Shown here: in pieces, positions 12,166 to 22,933 of the stretch
Layout of the letters: each line of letters opens with the position of its first letter
Position numbering within the stretch: position 1 is the stretch's first letter
Assembly: GCF_029168945.1 (NCBI RefSeq)
Contig: NC_083605.1
Coordinates: 42,147,659 to 42,211,658 of the forward strand
Direction: 5' to 3'
Length of the DNA stretch: 64,000 nucleotides
Source: Cannabis sativa
Lineage: Eukaryota > Streptophyta > Magnoliopsida > Rosales > Cannabaceae
Position numbers and translations under genes: made by a program
The notes under the pieces: generated by a model
The model's input: the letters and a program-made list of their open reading frames with translations, nothing else
What the model was told of the DNA's origin: nothing
Database searches by the model: none

Positions 12166-14408
12166 TGTAAAGCCCGCTTAGTTAATTTGGAAATTAGCAG
12201 TTATTTATGTTAATCAGGAAATTATTTATAGCTATTTAAATAATTTATCATTGTTATTTATGGAATTCAGATATGCATAATTATGTCATCAGTAGCTTTT
12301 ATGTTTCGCATTTCCGGTGTCCGGTATTTTGGAACGCGGCGTTTGGCTCAGTAGAAATCACAACTTAGTATGTTAGTATTTTGGGGGCGGGATTTAGACA
12401 TTGGGAATGTCGGGAATGGCCGGGAATTTAGAATGTCCCAAAAATACCCCTTTAGTGGTTATTATGTGGTTTTAGTATGGAGGGGCAAAATGGTCTTTTT
12501 GCCCCAATGATATTTTTGTCTTATGTGATTTTTAAATGGAAATTAAATATTATTTGGTTATTTTGAATTGGCTGAAATAAGTTTAGTTATATGGCAATTC
12601 TCTTTTATTTCTCTCACTTTTCAAACACTTAGAAAAAAATAGAAAATTTCAAAAAAGAAACTCTCTCAAGCCCCTCTCTTTTCGGCCATCTTTGAGCAGC
12701 TAGGAGGAAGGATTTTTCTTGGTGATTCAAGTCCTTCTTGTGTAGATTTTTTGATCCTTAGTTGCTTGTAAGTGGTTCTCAACCTCTCTTTGTGTTTTTG
12801 ATGTTTTTTTATGTGAAAATAGTAGGTTGCATGTTAGATTTTGTGGCTGTTCTTGTTGCTGTGTTTGATTATTGTGTTCTGAGGTTCAAAGCATGTTTAT
12901 TTGATATAAATTGAAATGTTTGAGGCATGATTAGTTAGGTTGTTCAAGCTCTTAGTTTTTATGTGAAAAAGTATGATTTTTGAAGGAAAATGTTGTGATT
13001 ATGTGCTGTGATGTTGCTGGATGTTATTGTTAGTTTGCAGAGGTTATTTTATGCTTAGTGATGTAGAATTAAGCTACTGGATTGCTTGTTTAAGTGGTTT
13101 TGCTCAAGCTTGAGTTTGGAACTCAAAGCTTGAGCTCCAATGGTGAATTTTGCATGTGGGATTTCTGGGTAGGTTTGATGCTCTAGAATTGTTATTTGGG
13201 ACCTATAGAGGAGGTCTGGAAAGTTTGGGATCAATTGGGTTCGAATTGGTCAAGATATGTGAATTTTTGGTTGTCGCCGCGAGGAACCGAATTCCGGTTG
13301 AGCATCCGGAATTCGGATGGGGGTTCGCATTTTCCCAGAACCGGAATTCGGTTGGGCACCCGGACTTCCGGATGGGGGATTTTTCAGAACCCTAGTTTTC
13401 CTCGTTTTTGGGTTTTTAGGGGTATTGCCATGCTTTTTATCGATAGGAAAACTTTTAGTTTCAAGTTTTAGTCCCCGGGAAGTGATTTAGCGTGTCACTT
13501 ATAGCGTTGTGGTTTTTATGGTTTAGGAGCCGTGCAATCCGCCGTTCGGCTTCGGTTCCGGTCGGAGTTGACGGCACACTGAAATCGGAATCCAGGTAAG
13601 ATTAGTATAACAGTATGCATATGTAGATTACATGTTTAGCGTGCATGTAGGAAGCCTGTTAGATTACATTAGATATGTTTTTAGGCTTCGAACCACCCAA
13701 CCCTGTCACGTCGGTACAGGCTGGAGTATGACCAGCAGCCGGAGTATGACCGGTTCGACCGATCAGGCTGACACTGGTTGGTGGTTCAGTGCTATTGACC
13801 TATCCCGTCGGTACAGGCTGGAGTATGACCAGCAGCCGGAGTATGACCGGTTCGACCGATCAGGAGGATACTTGTCAATAGTACCGTCCCCTGAACGTTC
13901 AAAACTCAGTACCATGTTGGACATGGCAAGAAGGCTCGGTACCATGTTGGACATGGCGATGGCGGGACTCCGGTATCGTGTTGGACACGGCGATCGGTTT
14001 TATGTATGATATTAGTATGCTTTTCTTCATCGAGTACGTCGACTCACGGTTTACGTTCATGTGTAGGTAAAGGCAAGGCAATTGCTGATGGACCGTGAGC
14101 GAGCTTATGGGATTGTACATGTCGGGGCGGTTAGGCCTGGAGCGTACGATCCTCGGGACAGCAGGGCTGGGATTTTTGTAACGGTCGTTAGATGACCTTA
14201 TTTTGATGTAAAAGTTGAATAGTAAATACATTTGTAAATATTTTTATAAATCGGGATCCCGAGACTTTTTGTTAAAATGGTTTATAAGTTTAATGAAAAA
14301 GCAAAATTTTAATTAATCACGTTTTTCCATAAACCTCGTTGATTAGCAACGAGCTGCACAGTACATTTAAAAATCACGTAATACGCCTAAATTAGTTAGG
14401 GTGTTACA
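12166..14408 (+). mobile_element. 5' LTR of the full gypsy element
   Basis: It begins TGTAAAGCCC and ends GGGTGTTACA. The first 1.1 kb is essentially identical to the 3' LTR. From about 13260 onward it diverges by CAG/CTG changes and single-base losses. It contains the palindrome cassette (13283-13378), a donor-like site CAG/GTAAG at 13595/13596, two tandem units (about 13700-13865) and three hairpin units (about 13905-13995). Confidence 0.93.
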
Positions 14409-14410
14409 AC

Positions 14411-14423
14411 TTGGTATCAGAGC
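14411..14423 (+). other. Primer binding site of the full gypsy element
   Basis: TTGGTATCAGAGC lies two bases after the 5' LTR. It is complementary to the 3' end of initiator methionine tRNA. Confidence 0.92.
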
Positions 14424-14690
14424 CGCCAGGTTGTCTTCCGAAGATCGTCACGACATGTACAATCATCATCAGCAGTTAGCTCGGTTCACGGTTCAGTAAG
14501 CCTTTATTGCTTTAGTAGTTTATTTTATTCAGTTATGAAAAAGAAAAGCCTGTTAGGAAGCATGTTAGTAGCCTGATAGTAGAATAGGCGCATGTTTCAT
14601 TTCTAATTTCCAAATTAAGCGGCATTAGTAAGCTCGCCTTGAATACGACCTGATATGCCAACTCTTGGTTTCGCAGGCGGTTCTAACTAG

Positions 14691-15990
14691 ATGGACGCCA
14701 GGCGGACTACCAGGAGTCGAGGCAACTCAGTGGGGTCGAATCAGGGAGAGGGAGCTCGGTTTCCCCCACCTGCTAGGGGCCGAGGTAGAGGTCCCCGAGG
14801 CAGGGCTCGTGGTCGGGGTGATGAGAACCCGCCACAGGCTGCCCAGGCTCCCCCAGCCGATCAGGGAGCCCCGAACTGGGAGTTGCGGTTTGCGGAAATG
14901 CAAGCCAGGATCGAAGAGCAAGACCTCGAGATCTCGTAGGTTGAGACGAGCGGGGTGCCCCTGCAGTTCCGGTGCCGATAGTTCCGGTGGCACCCGCCCC
15001 CGCCGCCTGTGTCGAGATGGTAGTGGCGGCCCATAGATTGGAGCCTTTGTATGAGAGGTTCCGAAACAAGCACCTCCGTATTCCCGGGAGGTCCGGATGT
15101 GTCGAAAGCCGAGCGGTGGCTTACGGTGATCACCGAATTCGAACTTTATGGGTGTCACCGGCAACGACGCAGTGGTGTGCGCCACATTTCGGTTCCGGGA
15201 GGATGCCCCGGGTATGGTGGGACATGGTGTCTCAGATTCACGATATCACCACCATGACTTGGGAGAGGTTCCAGGAACTCTTCAACGCGAAGTACTACAA
15301 CGAGGCGGTTAGAAGCGCCAAGAGAAAGGAATTCGTTCACCTGACCCAGCGGGAGAACATGAGTGTCACTGAGTATACTACTCAGTTTGACCGGTTGGCG
15401 AGGTTAGCCTCGGGAATCGTGCCGACCGACTTCAGCAGAAAGGAGAAGTATCTGGACGGGTTGCATCCCAAGATCAGGCATGACCTGATGATTACCACAG
15501 ACGACAGCACCACCTACGCTCAGATGGTGGAGAAGGCACTGCGAGCTGAGGGCGCAGTGGGGTGCATGTCAGAGTCAGCTAGTACTCCGGTTGGTGGCGG
15601 AGCTCCTACCCCTCCTGCATCGAGCTTCGGCGGGGGAGTAGTGGTTCGGCCATTGATCGGAGGAAGAGGGCACCCACCGCTTCCGGCGGCTCGAGTCGAA
15701 CAAGAGGTTCCGGGGAACCGAACGAGAGGGAGTCGTCCCGGTGGTAATGAGACTCGCTTCTCCTACCCCGAGTGCCCTAGGCTGCAAGAGGCACCATCGG
15801 GGAGAGTGCAAGGGGCGGGGATGCTTTCATTGTGGCATGCCCGGCACTTCAAGAGGGAATGTCCCCGGCTCCGCCGGAAGCACCGAGAGCTCCGGCGATG
15901 CCCACTCCGGCCGGGGTATTCGCGATCACGCAGCCGATGCGGATGCCGGCCCATCGGTTGTTACGGGTCGGATTCTTATTAACGACTCGC
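14691..15990 (+). pseudogene. gag: gypsy gag, broken
   Basis: Gag is the capsid/nucleocapsid polyprotein of the retrotransposon particle. The start at 14691 (MDARRTTRSRG) is the same as in the copy starting at 29638. An Arg/Gly-rich N-terminus (RGRGRGPRGRARGRG) is followed by a heptad-like ELRFAEMQARIEEQDLEI segment, then a stop at 14937-14939. The capsid domain appears in another frame (TWERFQELFNAKYYNEAV, about 15258-15310, and MSVTEYTTQFDRLARLASG, about 15360-15420). A zinc knuckle encoded near 15817-15863 reads CFHCGMPG in one frame and continues in another. Several single-base indels and a TAG therefore disrupt gag. AG/G just upstream (14676/14677) resembles a splice acceptor. Confidence 0.85.
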
Positions 15991-18900
15991 TTTATTCAAA
16001 GGTCGTTTGATTACGGGGCTACACGTTCTTATGTGGCGGCCGAGTCTTTAGTAAGTTGGGTAGACCCTTTGTTAGATATGAATCGGTGGTTTGGAACCCC
16101 GTTACAGCGGAGAATTGGTTATCTCCAATAGGTGGATTAGGTCTATGCCGATCGGGATAGATGGTAGAGAGTTGAGCGATCCGATAGAGATGAGCTTAGT
16201 CGAATTTGATATTATTTTAGGAATGGATTTCCTATCTAAGTATTCGGCGAGCATTGATCATAAGAGGAAGATGGTGGTCTTCCAACCGGAAAGTGAAGAA
16301 CCGTTCGTATTTGTGGGTTCGGTTCAGGGATCTCGGATCCCGGTGATCTCGGCTATGTCAGCAAGAGAATTATTGCACGGTGGGTGTTTAGGGTTTCTGG
16401 CCGTGGTGGTGGACACCACTCGGCCGTACACCATTCGGCCGAAGGACATCGGCGTGGTTCGGGAATTTTTGGACGTTTTTCCCGAAGAACTTCCGGGGTT
16501 ACCACCTCGGCGGGAGATTGACTTCGTGATTGACTTGGCACCGGGGGTGGATCCGGTTTCTAAAGCCCCGTATAGGATGGCTCCGACCGAACTTAAGGAA
16601 TTGAAGATTCGGCTCCAAGGGTTGCTTGACCTAGGGTTCATTCGGCCCGAGTGTGTCACCTTGGGGAGCCCCGGTTTTGTTCGTGAAGAAGAAGGATGGA
16701 TCTATGAGGATGTGCATCGACTACGAGAGTTGAACAAGCCGACGGTGAAGAACAAATATCCATTACCTAGGATCGATGACTTGTTCGATCGGCTTCGGGG
16801 GAAGACGGTCTTTTCTAAGATTGATCTCCGTTCGGGTTATCATCGGTTGAGGATCCGAGAGGAGGACATTCCAAAGACGGCTTTCCGCACTAGGTATGGA
16901 CACTACGAGTTCCCGGTTATGTCATTCGGACTAACCAATGCTCCCGCAACATTCATGGACCCGATGAACGAGTATTCAAGGATTTCCTCGATATACGCGT
17001 GATTGTGTTTATCGACGACATCCTCGTGTACTCTCAATCAGAAGAGGAGCATGAGTTACATCTTCAGATGGTACTGCAACGACTTCGAGAACATAGACTC
17101 TACGCCAAGTTCAAGAAATGTGAGTTTTGGTTGTCTCGGTGTCCTTCCTAGGACACATTGTGGGTAAGGACGGGATCAAGGTGGATCCGGGAAGATCGAA
17201 TCCGTCGTGGATTGGCCGAGACCGAAGACAAGGATGTAGATCGAAGCTTTTTGGGATTAGCCGGGTATTACCGTAGGTTCGTGGAGGGGTTCTCCAAAAT
17301 TTCAATGCCCCTAACCGAGCTTACAAAGAAGAATCGGCGATTTATCCGGACGGATAAATGCGAAGCTAGTTTTCGGGAACCGAAACGAGATTGATTACCG
17401 CACCGTACTAGCTTTGCCTTCGGACGAGGAGAAGTTCGTGGTCTATTGTGACGCATCCAAACGGGGTTTGGGGTGCGTATTGATGCAAGCCGATCGGGTT
17501 ATCGCTTATGCCTCCCGTCAGTTAAAGGATTATGAACAGCGATACCCGACTCATGATTTAGAATTGGCCGCAGTGGTTTTTGCACTGAAGATTTGGCGGC
17601 ATTACTTGTATGGTGAGAAGTGCGAGATCTATACCGAGCCATAAAAGTCTCAAGTATTTATTTACTCGAAAGATTTGAACATGAGACAAAGGCGTTGGTT
17701 GGAATTAGTGAAGGACTATGATTGTGAGATTCTTTACCATCCCGGGAAAGCCAATGTAGTGGCCGATGCCCTGAGCAGAAAGGGTCCCGGGCAAGTAGCT
17801 AGCATGGTTCAGATCTCACCTCAGCTAGCGGAGGATATGATTAGATCCGGCATTGAGTTTGTGGTAGGTCAGCTTCACAACTTAACGCTGCAATCTGATC
17901 TGTTAGAAAGAATAAAGGTTGCTCAGACGACAGATCCGGAGTTAGTGAAGATCCGAGATGAGGTATTGGCTGGTCAAGCCAAAGACTTTTCAGTGACTGA
18001 CGAGTGGGATGCTTTTGTATAAAGCCAGGGTTTGTGTCCCGAACAGTGTGGACTTGAGGAACGAGATCTTTGAGGAGGCTCATTCTACTCCATATTCTCT
18101 ACATCCCGGCACCACCAAGATGTACCAAGATTTGAAACCGTACTTCTGGTGGAGCGGTATGAAGAAGAATTTGGTAGAATTCGTTTCGAGATGCCTCACT
18201 TGTCAGCAGATCAAGGCTGAACATCAGAGACCAGCAGGGTTGTTGCAGCCTCTAACCCTACCAGAGTGGAAATGGGAGGATATTGCGATGGATTTTGTGG
18301 TCGGGTTACCTAGGACCACGGGTATGTATGACTCCATCGGGTAGTGGTGGATCGATTTACGAAATCGCTCATTTTCTCACGGTTAGAACAACGTTTACGG
18401 TGGATCGGTTGGCGAGTTATATGTCGGGGAGATAGTGAGACTTCACGGGGTACCGAAGTCTATAGTTTCGGACAGGATCCGAAATTCACCTCTAAATTTT
18501 GGCAAAGTTTGCAACGGGCAATGGGTACGAAGCTAAAATTCGGCACGACATTCCATCCTCAGACAGATGGTCAGTCCGAAAGGACAATTCAGATATTAGA
18601 GGATATGCTGAGAGCCTGTGTTATGGACTTTGAGGGTTCATGGAGTAAATACCTACCGTTAGTGGAGTTCTCGTACAACAACAGTTACCAGAATACGATA
18701 GGGATGGCACCCTACGAACTGTTGTACGGTAGGAAATGTAGATCCCCTATCCACCGGGGATGAGACGGGGAGAGGAAATACCTAGGTCCGTAGTCGGTTC
18801 GGCGGACCAATGAGGCAATAGAAAAGATCAAAGCTAGAATGCTTGCCTCCCGGAGAGCGGACGGAAAGAGTTACGCGGTCCGAAACGTAGGGATGTTGAG

Positions 18901-19362
18901 TTCCGAGTAGGGGACCACGTGTTTTTGCGAGTATCTCCGATGAAGGGGATTAAACGTTTCGGGAAAAGAGGCAAGTTATGCCCTAGATTTACAGGACCTT
19001 TCGAGATTCTCGAGAAGATAGGTCAAGTGGCATATCGGTTAGCATTGCCTCCAGCTTTATCAGCAGTGCACAACGTATTTCATGTCTCAATGTTGAGAAA
19101 ATACGTTTCAGACCCCTCTCATATACTCAGTTATGAGAGCCTTCAGCTTCAGTCAGATATGTCTTATGAGGAACAGCCAGTGCAGATCCTGGATAGAAAG
19201 GATAAAGTCCTTCGGAATAAGACCATAGCATTGGTCAAGGTTCTCTGGAGAAACGATAAGGTGGAAGAAGCCACACAGGAGCTAGAATCAGATATGCGAG
19301 CTCAATATCCAGAGTTATTCAGGTTAGATTTCGGGGACGAAATCCTTTTAAGGGGGGGATAG
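15991..19362 (+). pseudogene. pol: gypsy pol, broken (PR-RT-RH-IN)
   Basis: Pol copies the element RNA to DNA and integrates it. In order: an aspartic protease with FDYGATRSYVA near 16005 (the usual DSG is DYG here); reverse transcriptase with [27 protein letters not shown] and IDDILVYS (about 17010-17035); RNase H with [13 protein letters not shown] (about 17440-17485) and ALSRKG; integrase with an HHCC zinc region ([17 protein letters not shown] ... [11 protein letters not shown], about 18100-18225), [11 protein letters not shown], and [11 protein letters not shown] with the catalytic Glu (about 18560-18595); a GPY/F module ([18 protein letters not shown]); and a chromodomain-like tail (LVKVLWRN ... 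YPELFR). At least six frame changes occur. The stop lies in the polypurine tract, next to the LTR. Confidence 0.88.
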
Positions 19363-19363
19363 T
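19349..19363 (+). other. Polypurine tract of the full gypsy element
   Basis: The sequence TAAGGGGGGGATAGT directly precedes the 3' LTR. It is the plus-strand primer site and also encodes the last pol codons and the TAG stop. Confidence 0.85.
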
Positions 19364-21605
19364 TGTAAAGCCCGCTTAGTTAATTTGGAAATTAGCAGTT
19401 ATTTATGTTAATCAGGAAATTATTTATAGCTATTTAAATAATTTATCATTGTTATTTATGGAATTCAGATATGCATAATTATGTCATCAGTAGCTTTTAT
19501 GTTTCGCATTTCCGGTGTCCGGTATTTTGGAACGCGGCGTTTGGCTCAGTAGAAATCACAACTTAGTATGTTAGTATTTTGGGGGCGGGATTTAGACATT
19601 GGGAATGTCGGGAATGGCCGGGAATTTAGAATGTCCCAAAAATACCCCTTTAGTGGTTATTATGTGGTTTTAGTATGGAGGGGCAAAATGGTCTTTTTGC
19701 CCCAATGATATTTTTGTCTTATGTGATTTTTAAATGGAAATTAAATATTATTTGGTTATTTTGAATTGGCTGAAATAAGTTTAGTTATATGGCAATTCTC
19801 TTTTATTTCTCTCACTTTTCAAACACTTAGAAAAAAATAGAAAATTTCAAAAAAGAAACTCTCTCAAGCCCCTCTCTTTTCGGCCATCTTTGAGCAGCTA
19901 GGAGGAAGGATTTTTCTTGGTGATTCAAGTCCTTCTTGTGTAGATTTTTTGATCCTTAGTTGCTTGTAAGTGGTTCTCAACCTCTCTTTGTGTTTTTGAT
20001 GTTTTTTTATGTGAAAATAGTAGGTTGCATGTTAGATTTTGTGGCTGTTCTTGTTGCTGTGTTTGATTATTGTGTTCTGAGGTTCAAAGCATGTTTATTT
20101 GATATAAATTGAAATGTTTGAGGCATGATTAGTTAGGTTGTTCAAGCTCTTAGTTTTTATGTGAAAAAGTATGATTTTTGAAGGAAAATGTTGTGATTAT
20201 GTGCTGTGATGTTGCTGGATGTTATTGTTAGTTTGCAGAGGTTATTTTATGCTTAGTGATGTAGAATTAAGCTACTGGATTGCTTGTTTAAGTGGTTTTG
20301 CTCAAGCTTGAGTTTGGAACTCAAAGCTTGAGCTCCAATGGTGAATTTTGCATGTGGGATTTCTGGGTAGGTTTGATGCTCTAGAATTGTTATTTGGGAC
20401 CTATAGAGGAGGTCTGGAAAGTTTGGGATCAATTGGGTTCGAATTGGTCAAGATATGTGAATTTTTGGTTGCTGCCTGCGAGGAACCGGAATTCCGGTTG
20501 AGCATCCGGAATTCCGGATGGGGGTTCAGATTTTCCCAGAACCGGAATTCCGGTTGGGCAACCGGACTTCCGGATGGGGGATTTTTCAGAACCCTAGTTT
20601 TCCACGTTTTTGGGTTTTTAGGGGTATTGCCATGCTTTTTATCGATAGGGAAACTTTTAGTTTCAAGTTTTAGTCCCCGGGAAGTGATTTAGCGTGTCAC
20701 TTATAGCGTTGTGGTTTTTATGGTTTAGGAGCCGATGTCCGCCGTTCAGCTTCAGTTCCAGTCAGGTTGACCGGCACACCTGAAATCGGAATCCAGGTAA
20801 GATTAGTATAACAGTATGCATATGTAGATTACATGTTTAGCGTGCATGTAGGAAGCCTGTTAGATTACATTAGATATGTTTTTAGGCTTCGAACCACCCA
20901 ACCCTGTCACGTCGGTACAAGCCGGGAGTATGACCGGCAGCCGGAGTATGACCAGGTTCGACCGATCAGTGACACGGTTGGTGGTTCAGTGCTATTGACC
21001 TATCCCGTCGGTACAGGCTGGAGTATGACCAGCAGCCGGAGTATGACCGGTTCGACCGATCAGGAGGATACTTGTCAATAGTACCGTCCCCTGAACGTTC
21101 AAAACTCAGTACCATGTTGGACATGGCAGTAGTGCTCAGTACCATGTTGGACATGGCAGTAGCGGGACTCAGTATCGTGTTGGACACGGCAGTCAGTTTT
21201 ATGTATGATATTAGTATGCTTTTCTTGCGAGTACGTCGACTCACGGTTTACGTTCATGTGTAGGTAAAGGCAAGGCGATTCTTGATGGACCGTGAGCGAG
21301 CTTATGGGATTGTACATGTCGGGGCGGTTAGGCCTGGAGCGTACGATCCTCGGGACAGCAGGGCTGGGATTTTTGTAACGGTCGTTAGATGACCTTATTT
21401 TGATGTAAAAGTTGAATAGTAAATACATTTGTAAATATTTTTATAAATCGGGATCCCGAGACTTTTTGTTAAAATGGTTTATAAGTTTAATGAAAAAGCA
21501 AAATTTTAATTAATCACGTTTTTCCATAAACCTCGTTGATTAGCAACGAGCTGCACAGTACATTTAAAAATCACGTAATACGCCTAAATTAGTTAGGGTG
21601 TTACA
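19364..21605 (+). mobile_element. 3' LTR of the full gypsy element
   Basis: This 2242-bp LTR has ends TGTAAAG and GTTACA. The palindrome cassette at 20486-20576 is intact here (CCGGAATTCCGG units), unlike in the 5' LTR. At about 20910-20980 it carries its own small cluster of CAG/CTG to CGG/CCG changes relative to the other gypsy LTRs. Confidence 0.93.
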
Positions 21606-22933
21606 TAAATCCTCAATCTTAAAAATCTCCTACTTGTATGGGCAAATTAACTTAGAGTTAAATTAGTAGTGGTGGTCCATGAAAGAATTACTCATTATAC
21701 AGTTACACTTTCGCAAGTGTTTAATAACCATTTTCTATCAATGGATTCAAACTGTATGTTATTATGGAATATGAGTTTAGTATTCTGTGACCAGAATTCA
21801 CTTGCACTATTCTAAGAACTCTTTGATGTAACTAAAACTAAGTCATCAAAAGATTACAACCACATTTTTTTTTTAAATCTATGGCATTTGTATCTTGTTC
21901 ATAGTGGTTTTAACAAGATCATTCTCTGCAAAGAGTTAATATGCCTATATCCACCGAAAGTAGTACATCTCATTCGCAGATGGATGTACATTCAGGGGTG
22001 TATATGAGCTTTCGTTGTATTCTTAAAACGATTACTCCAGATATTACCTTATGCAAAAGAAATTTGAAATGTTTGAAAAATTTCATGAATTTCTATCAAT
22101 GGTGAAATCCATTAACGTAAGTGGTTAAAGATCTTGCGAACTGATAGGGGTGGAGAAATAGTTAGTAGATATGCAGTTCAAAGATCATTAAATTGATTTT
22201 TGAATTATATCCAAACTTACCTCCCCAGAAATTTCGATTTGCATATTGATGATTAGTTACTAGTCGTTGCCTATGTCCGTCTATGGAAATACAATTTCAG
22301 AATGATGCAATGGTTTGGTACTTAGTGTAAATTATTACTAGATTCAGAGTGGGAGTAATGAGTAGGTATCAGATTAATCCAGGAAAGGAACATTGGAAGA
22401 CAATCAAGTAAATCTTAAGATTAAGATGAGGAACTATATGTTAGTCGATAAGGGTGTGTTTAAAACTCTTAGACTACACCACATCAGATTTCAAGACTTG
22501 CCTTTGTGCTAGAAAGTCTGCTAATATGATGGTGATTACTCTTGGGGTGGAGTAGTGATTTTGGAGAAGTGTAGAAACCTATTTTAAGTCTCTTGGTCTA
22601 CAAGAGAGAGACTGAATGTTAAAGTTGCAGGAAAGGTACTTATTCAGTCTAAGGAAAGTTCTATACTTTTATGGCACCGTTCCAACTTGTCTTAACTACT
22701 AGTGTTATTTCCTGTTTAACAAAAAGTAGTTGCCAAAAGTATAGAATCTAGTATCCCAAGAGAGTAGACATATAGAGAGGAATTTCACAATATCAAGGAT
22801 TTTGTGAGTAAGGAAGAGTAATGGTCGAGAGAAGGTTGTGTTGAATTCAACCTATCAGATCCTATTACGAGGAGCATACTACTACTACACTTGATTTGTA
22901 TATCAAGGTGTTGAGATTATTTGAAATGCACAT
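21606..22933 (+). pseudogene. Copia element C, eroded pol remnant
   Basis: This is the continuation of copia C after the gypsy insertion and corresponds to 49650-51870 of element A. The integrase core is recognisable as ILRTDRGGEIVS at 22131-22166, matching the copia LR(S/T)DRGGE motif that carries a catalytic Asp; a stop follows soon after. The GVMSRYQINPGKEHWKT motif of the copia RNase H end follows near 22350-22400. No continuous frame exists. Relative to element A, 826 bp (50460-51285 there) are missing at 22346/22347, removing the conserved 92-codon frame and the rest of the RT/RNase H remnant. Confidence 0.75.

Larger units (their letters stand above)
12166..21605 (+). mobile_element. 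Full-length Ty3/gypsy chromovirus (Tekay/Del-like)
   Basis: This 9.4-kb element has a perfect TAAAT target duplication (12161-12165 and 21606-21610). It has LTRs of 2243 and 2242 bp, an iMet primer site, gag-protease-RT-RNase H-integrase in gypsy order, a G-rich polypurine tract, and a C-terminal tail resembling the group II chromodomain of Tekay-type elements. Coding sequence is broken many times. It is inserted in copia element C, whose sequence resumes directly at 21606. Many of its differences from the other copies follow one pattern, CAG or CTG becoming CGG or CCG (see findings). Confidence 0.95.

Noticed and set aside
13150..13471. Small proteins with NRNSG/IRNSG-like repeats in the gypsy LTRs (also 7205-7408, 20348-20692, 30937-31146, 41428-41631)
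   Set aside because: They are translations of the CCGGAATTCCGG palindrome cassette; frame and strand differ between copies and the cassette is non-coding LTR.
14972..15982. A 336-codon open frame in the gypsy gag region taken as one protein
   Set aside because: Only its middle (about 15230-15590) matches gag. The ends are out-of-frame gag and Arg-rich nonsense created by indels.
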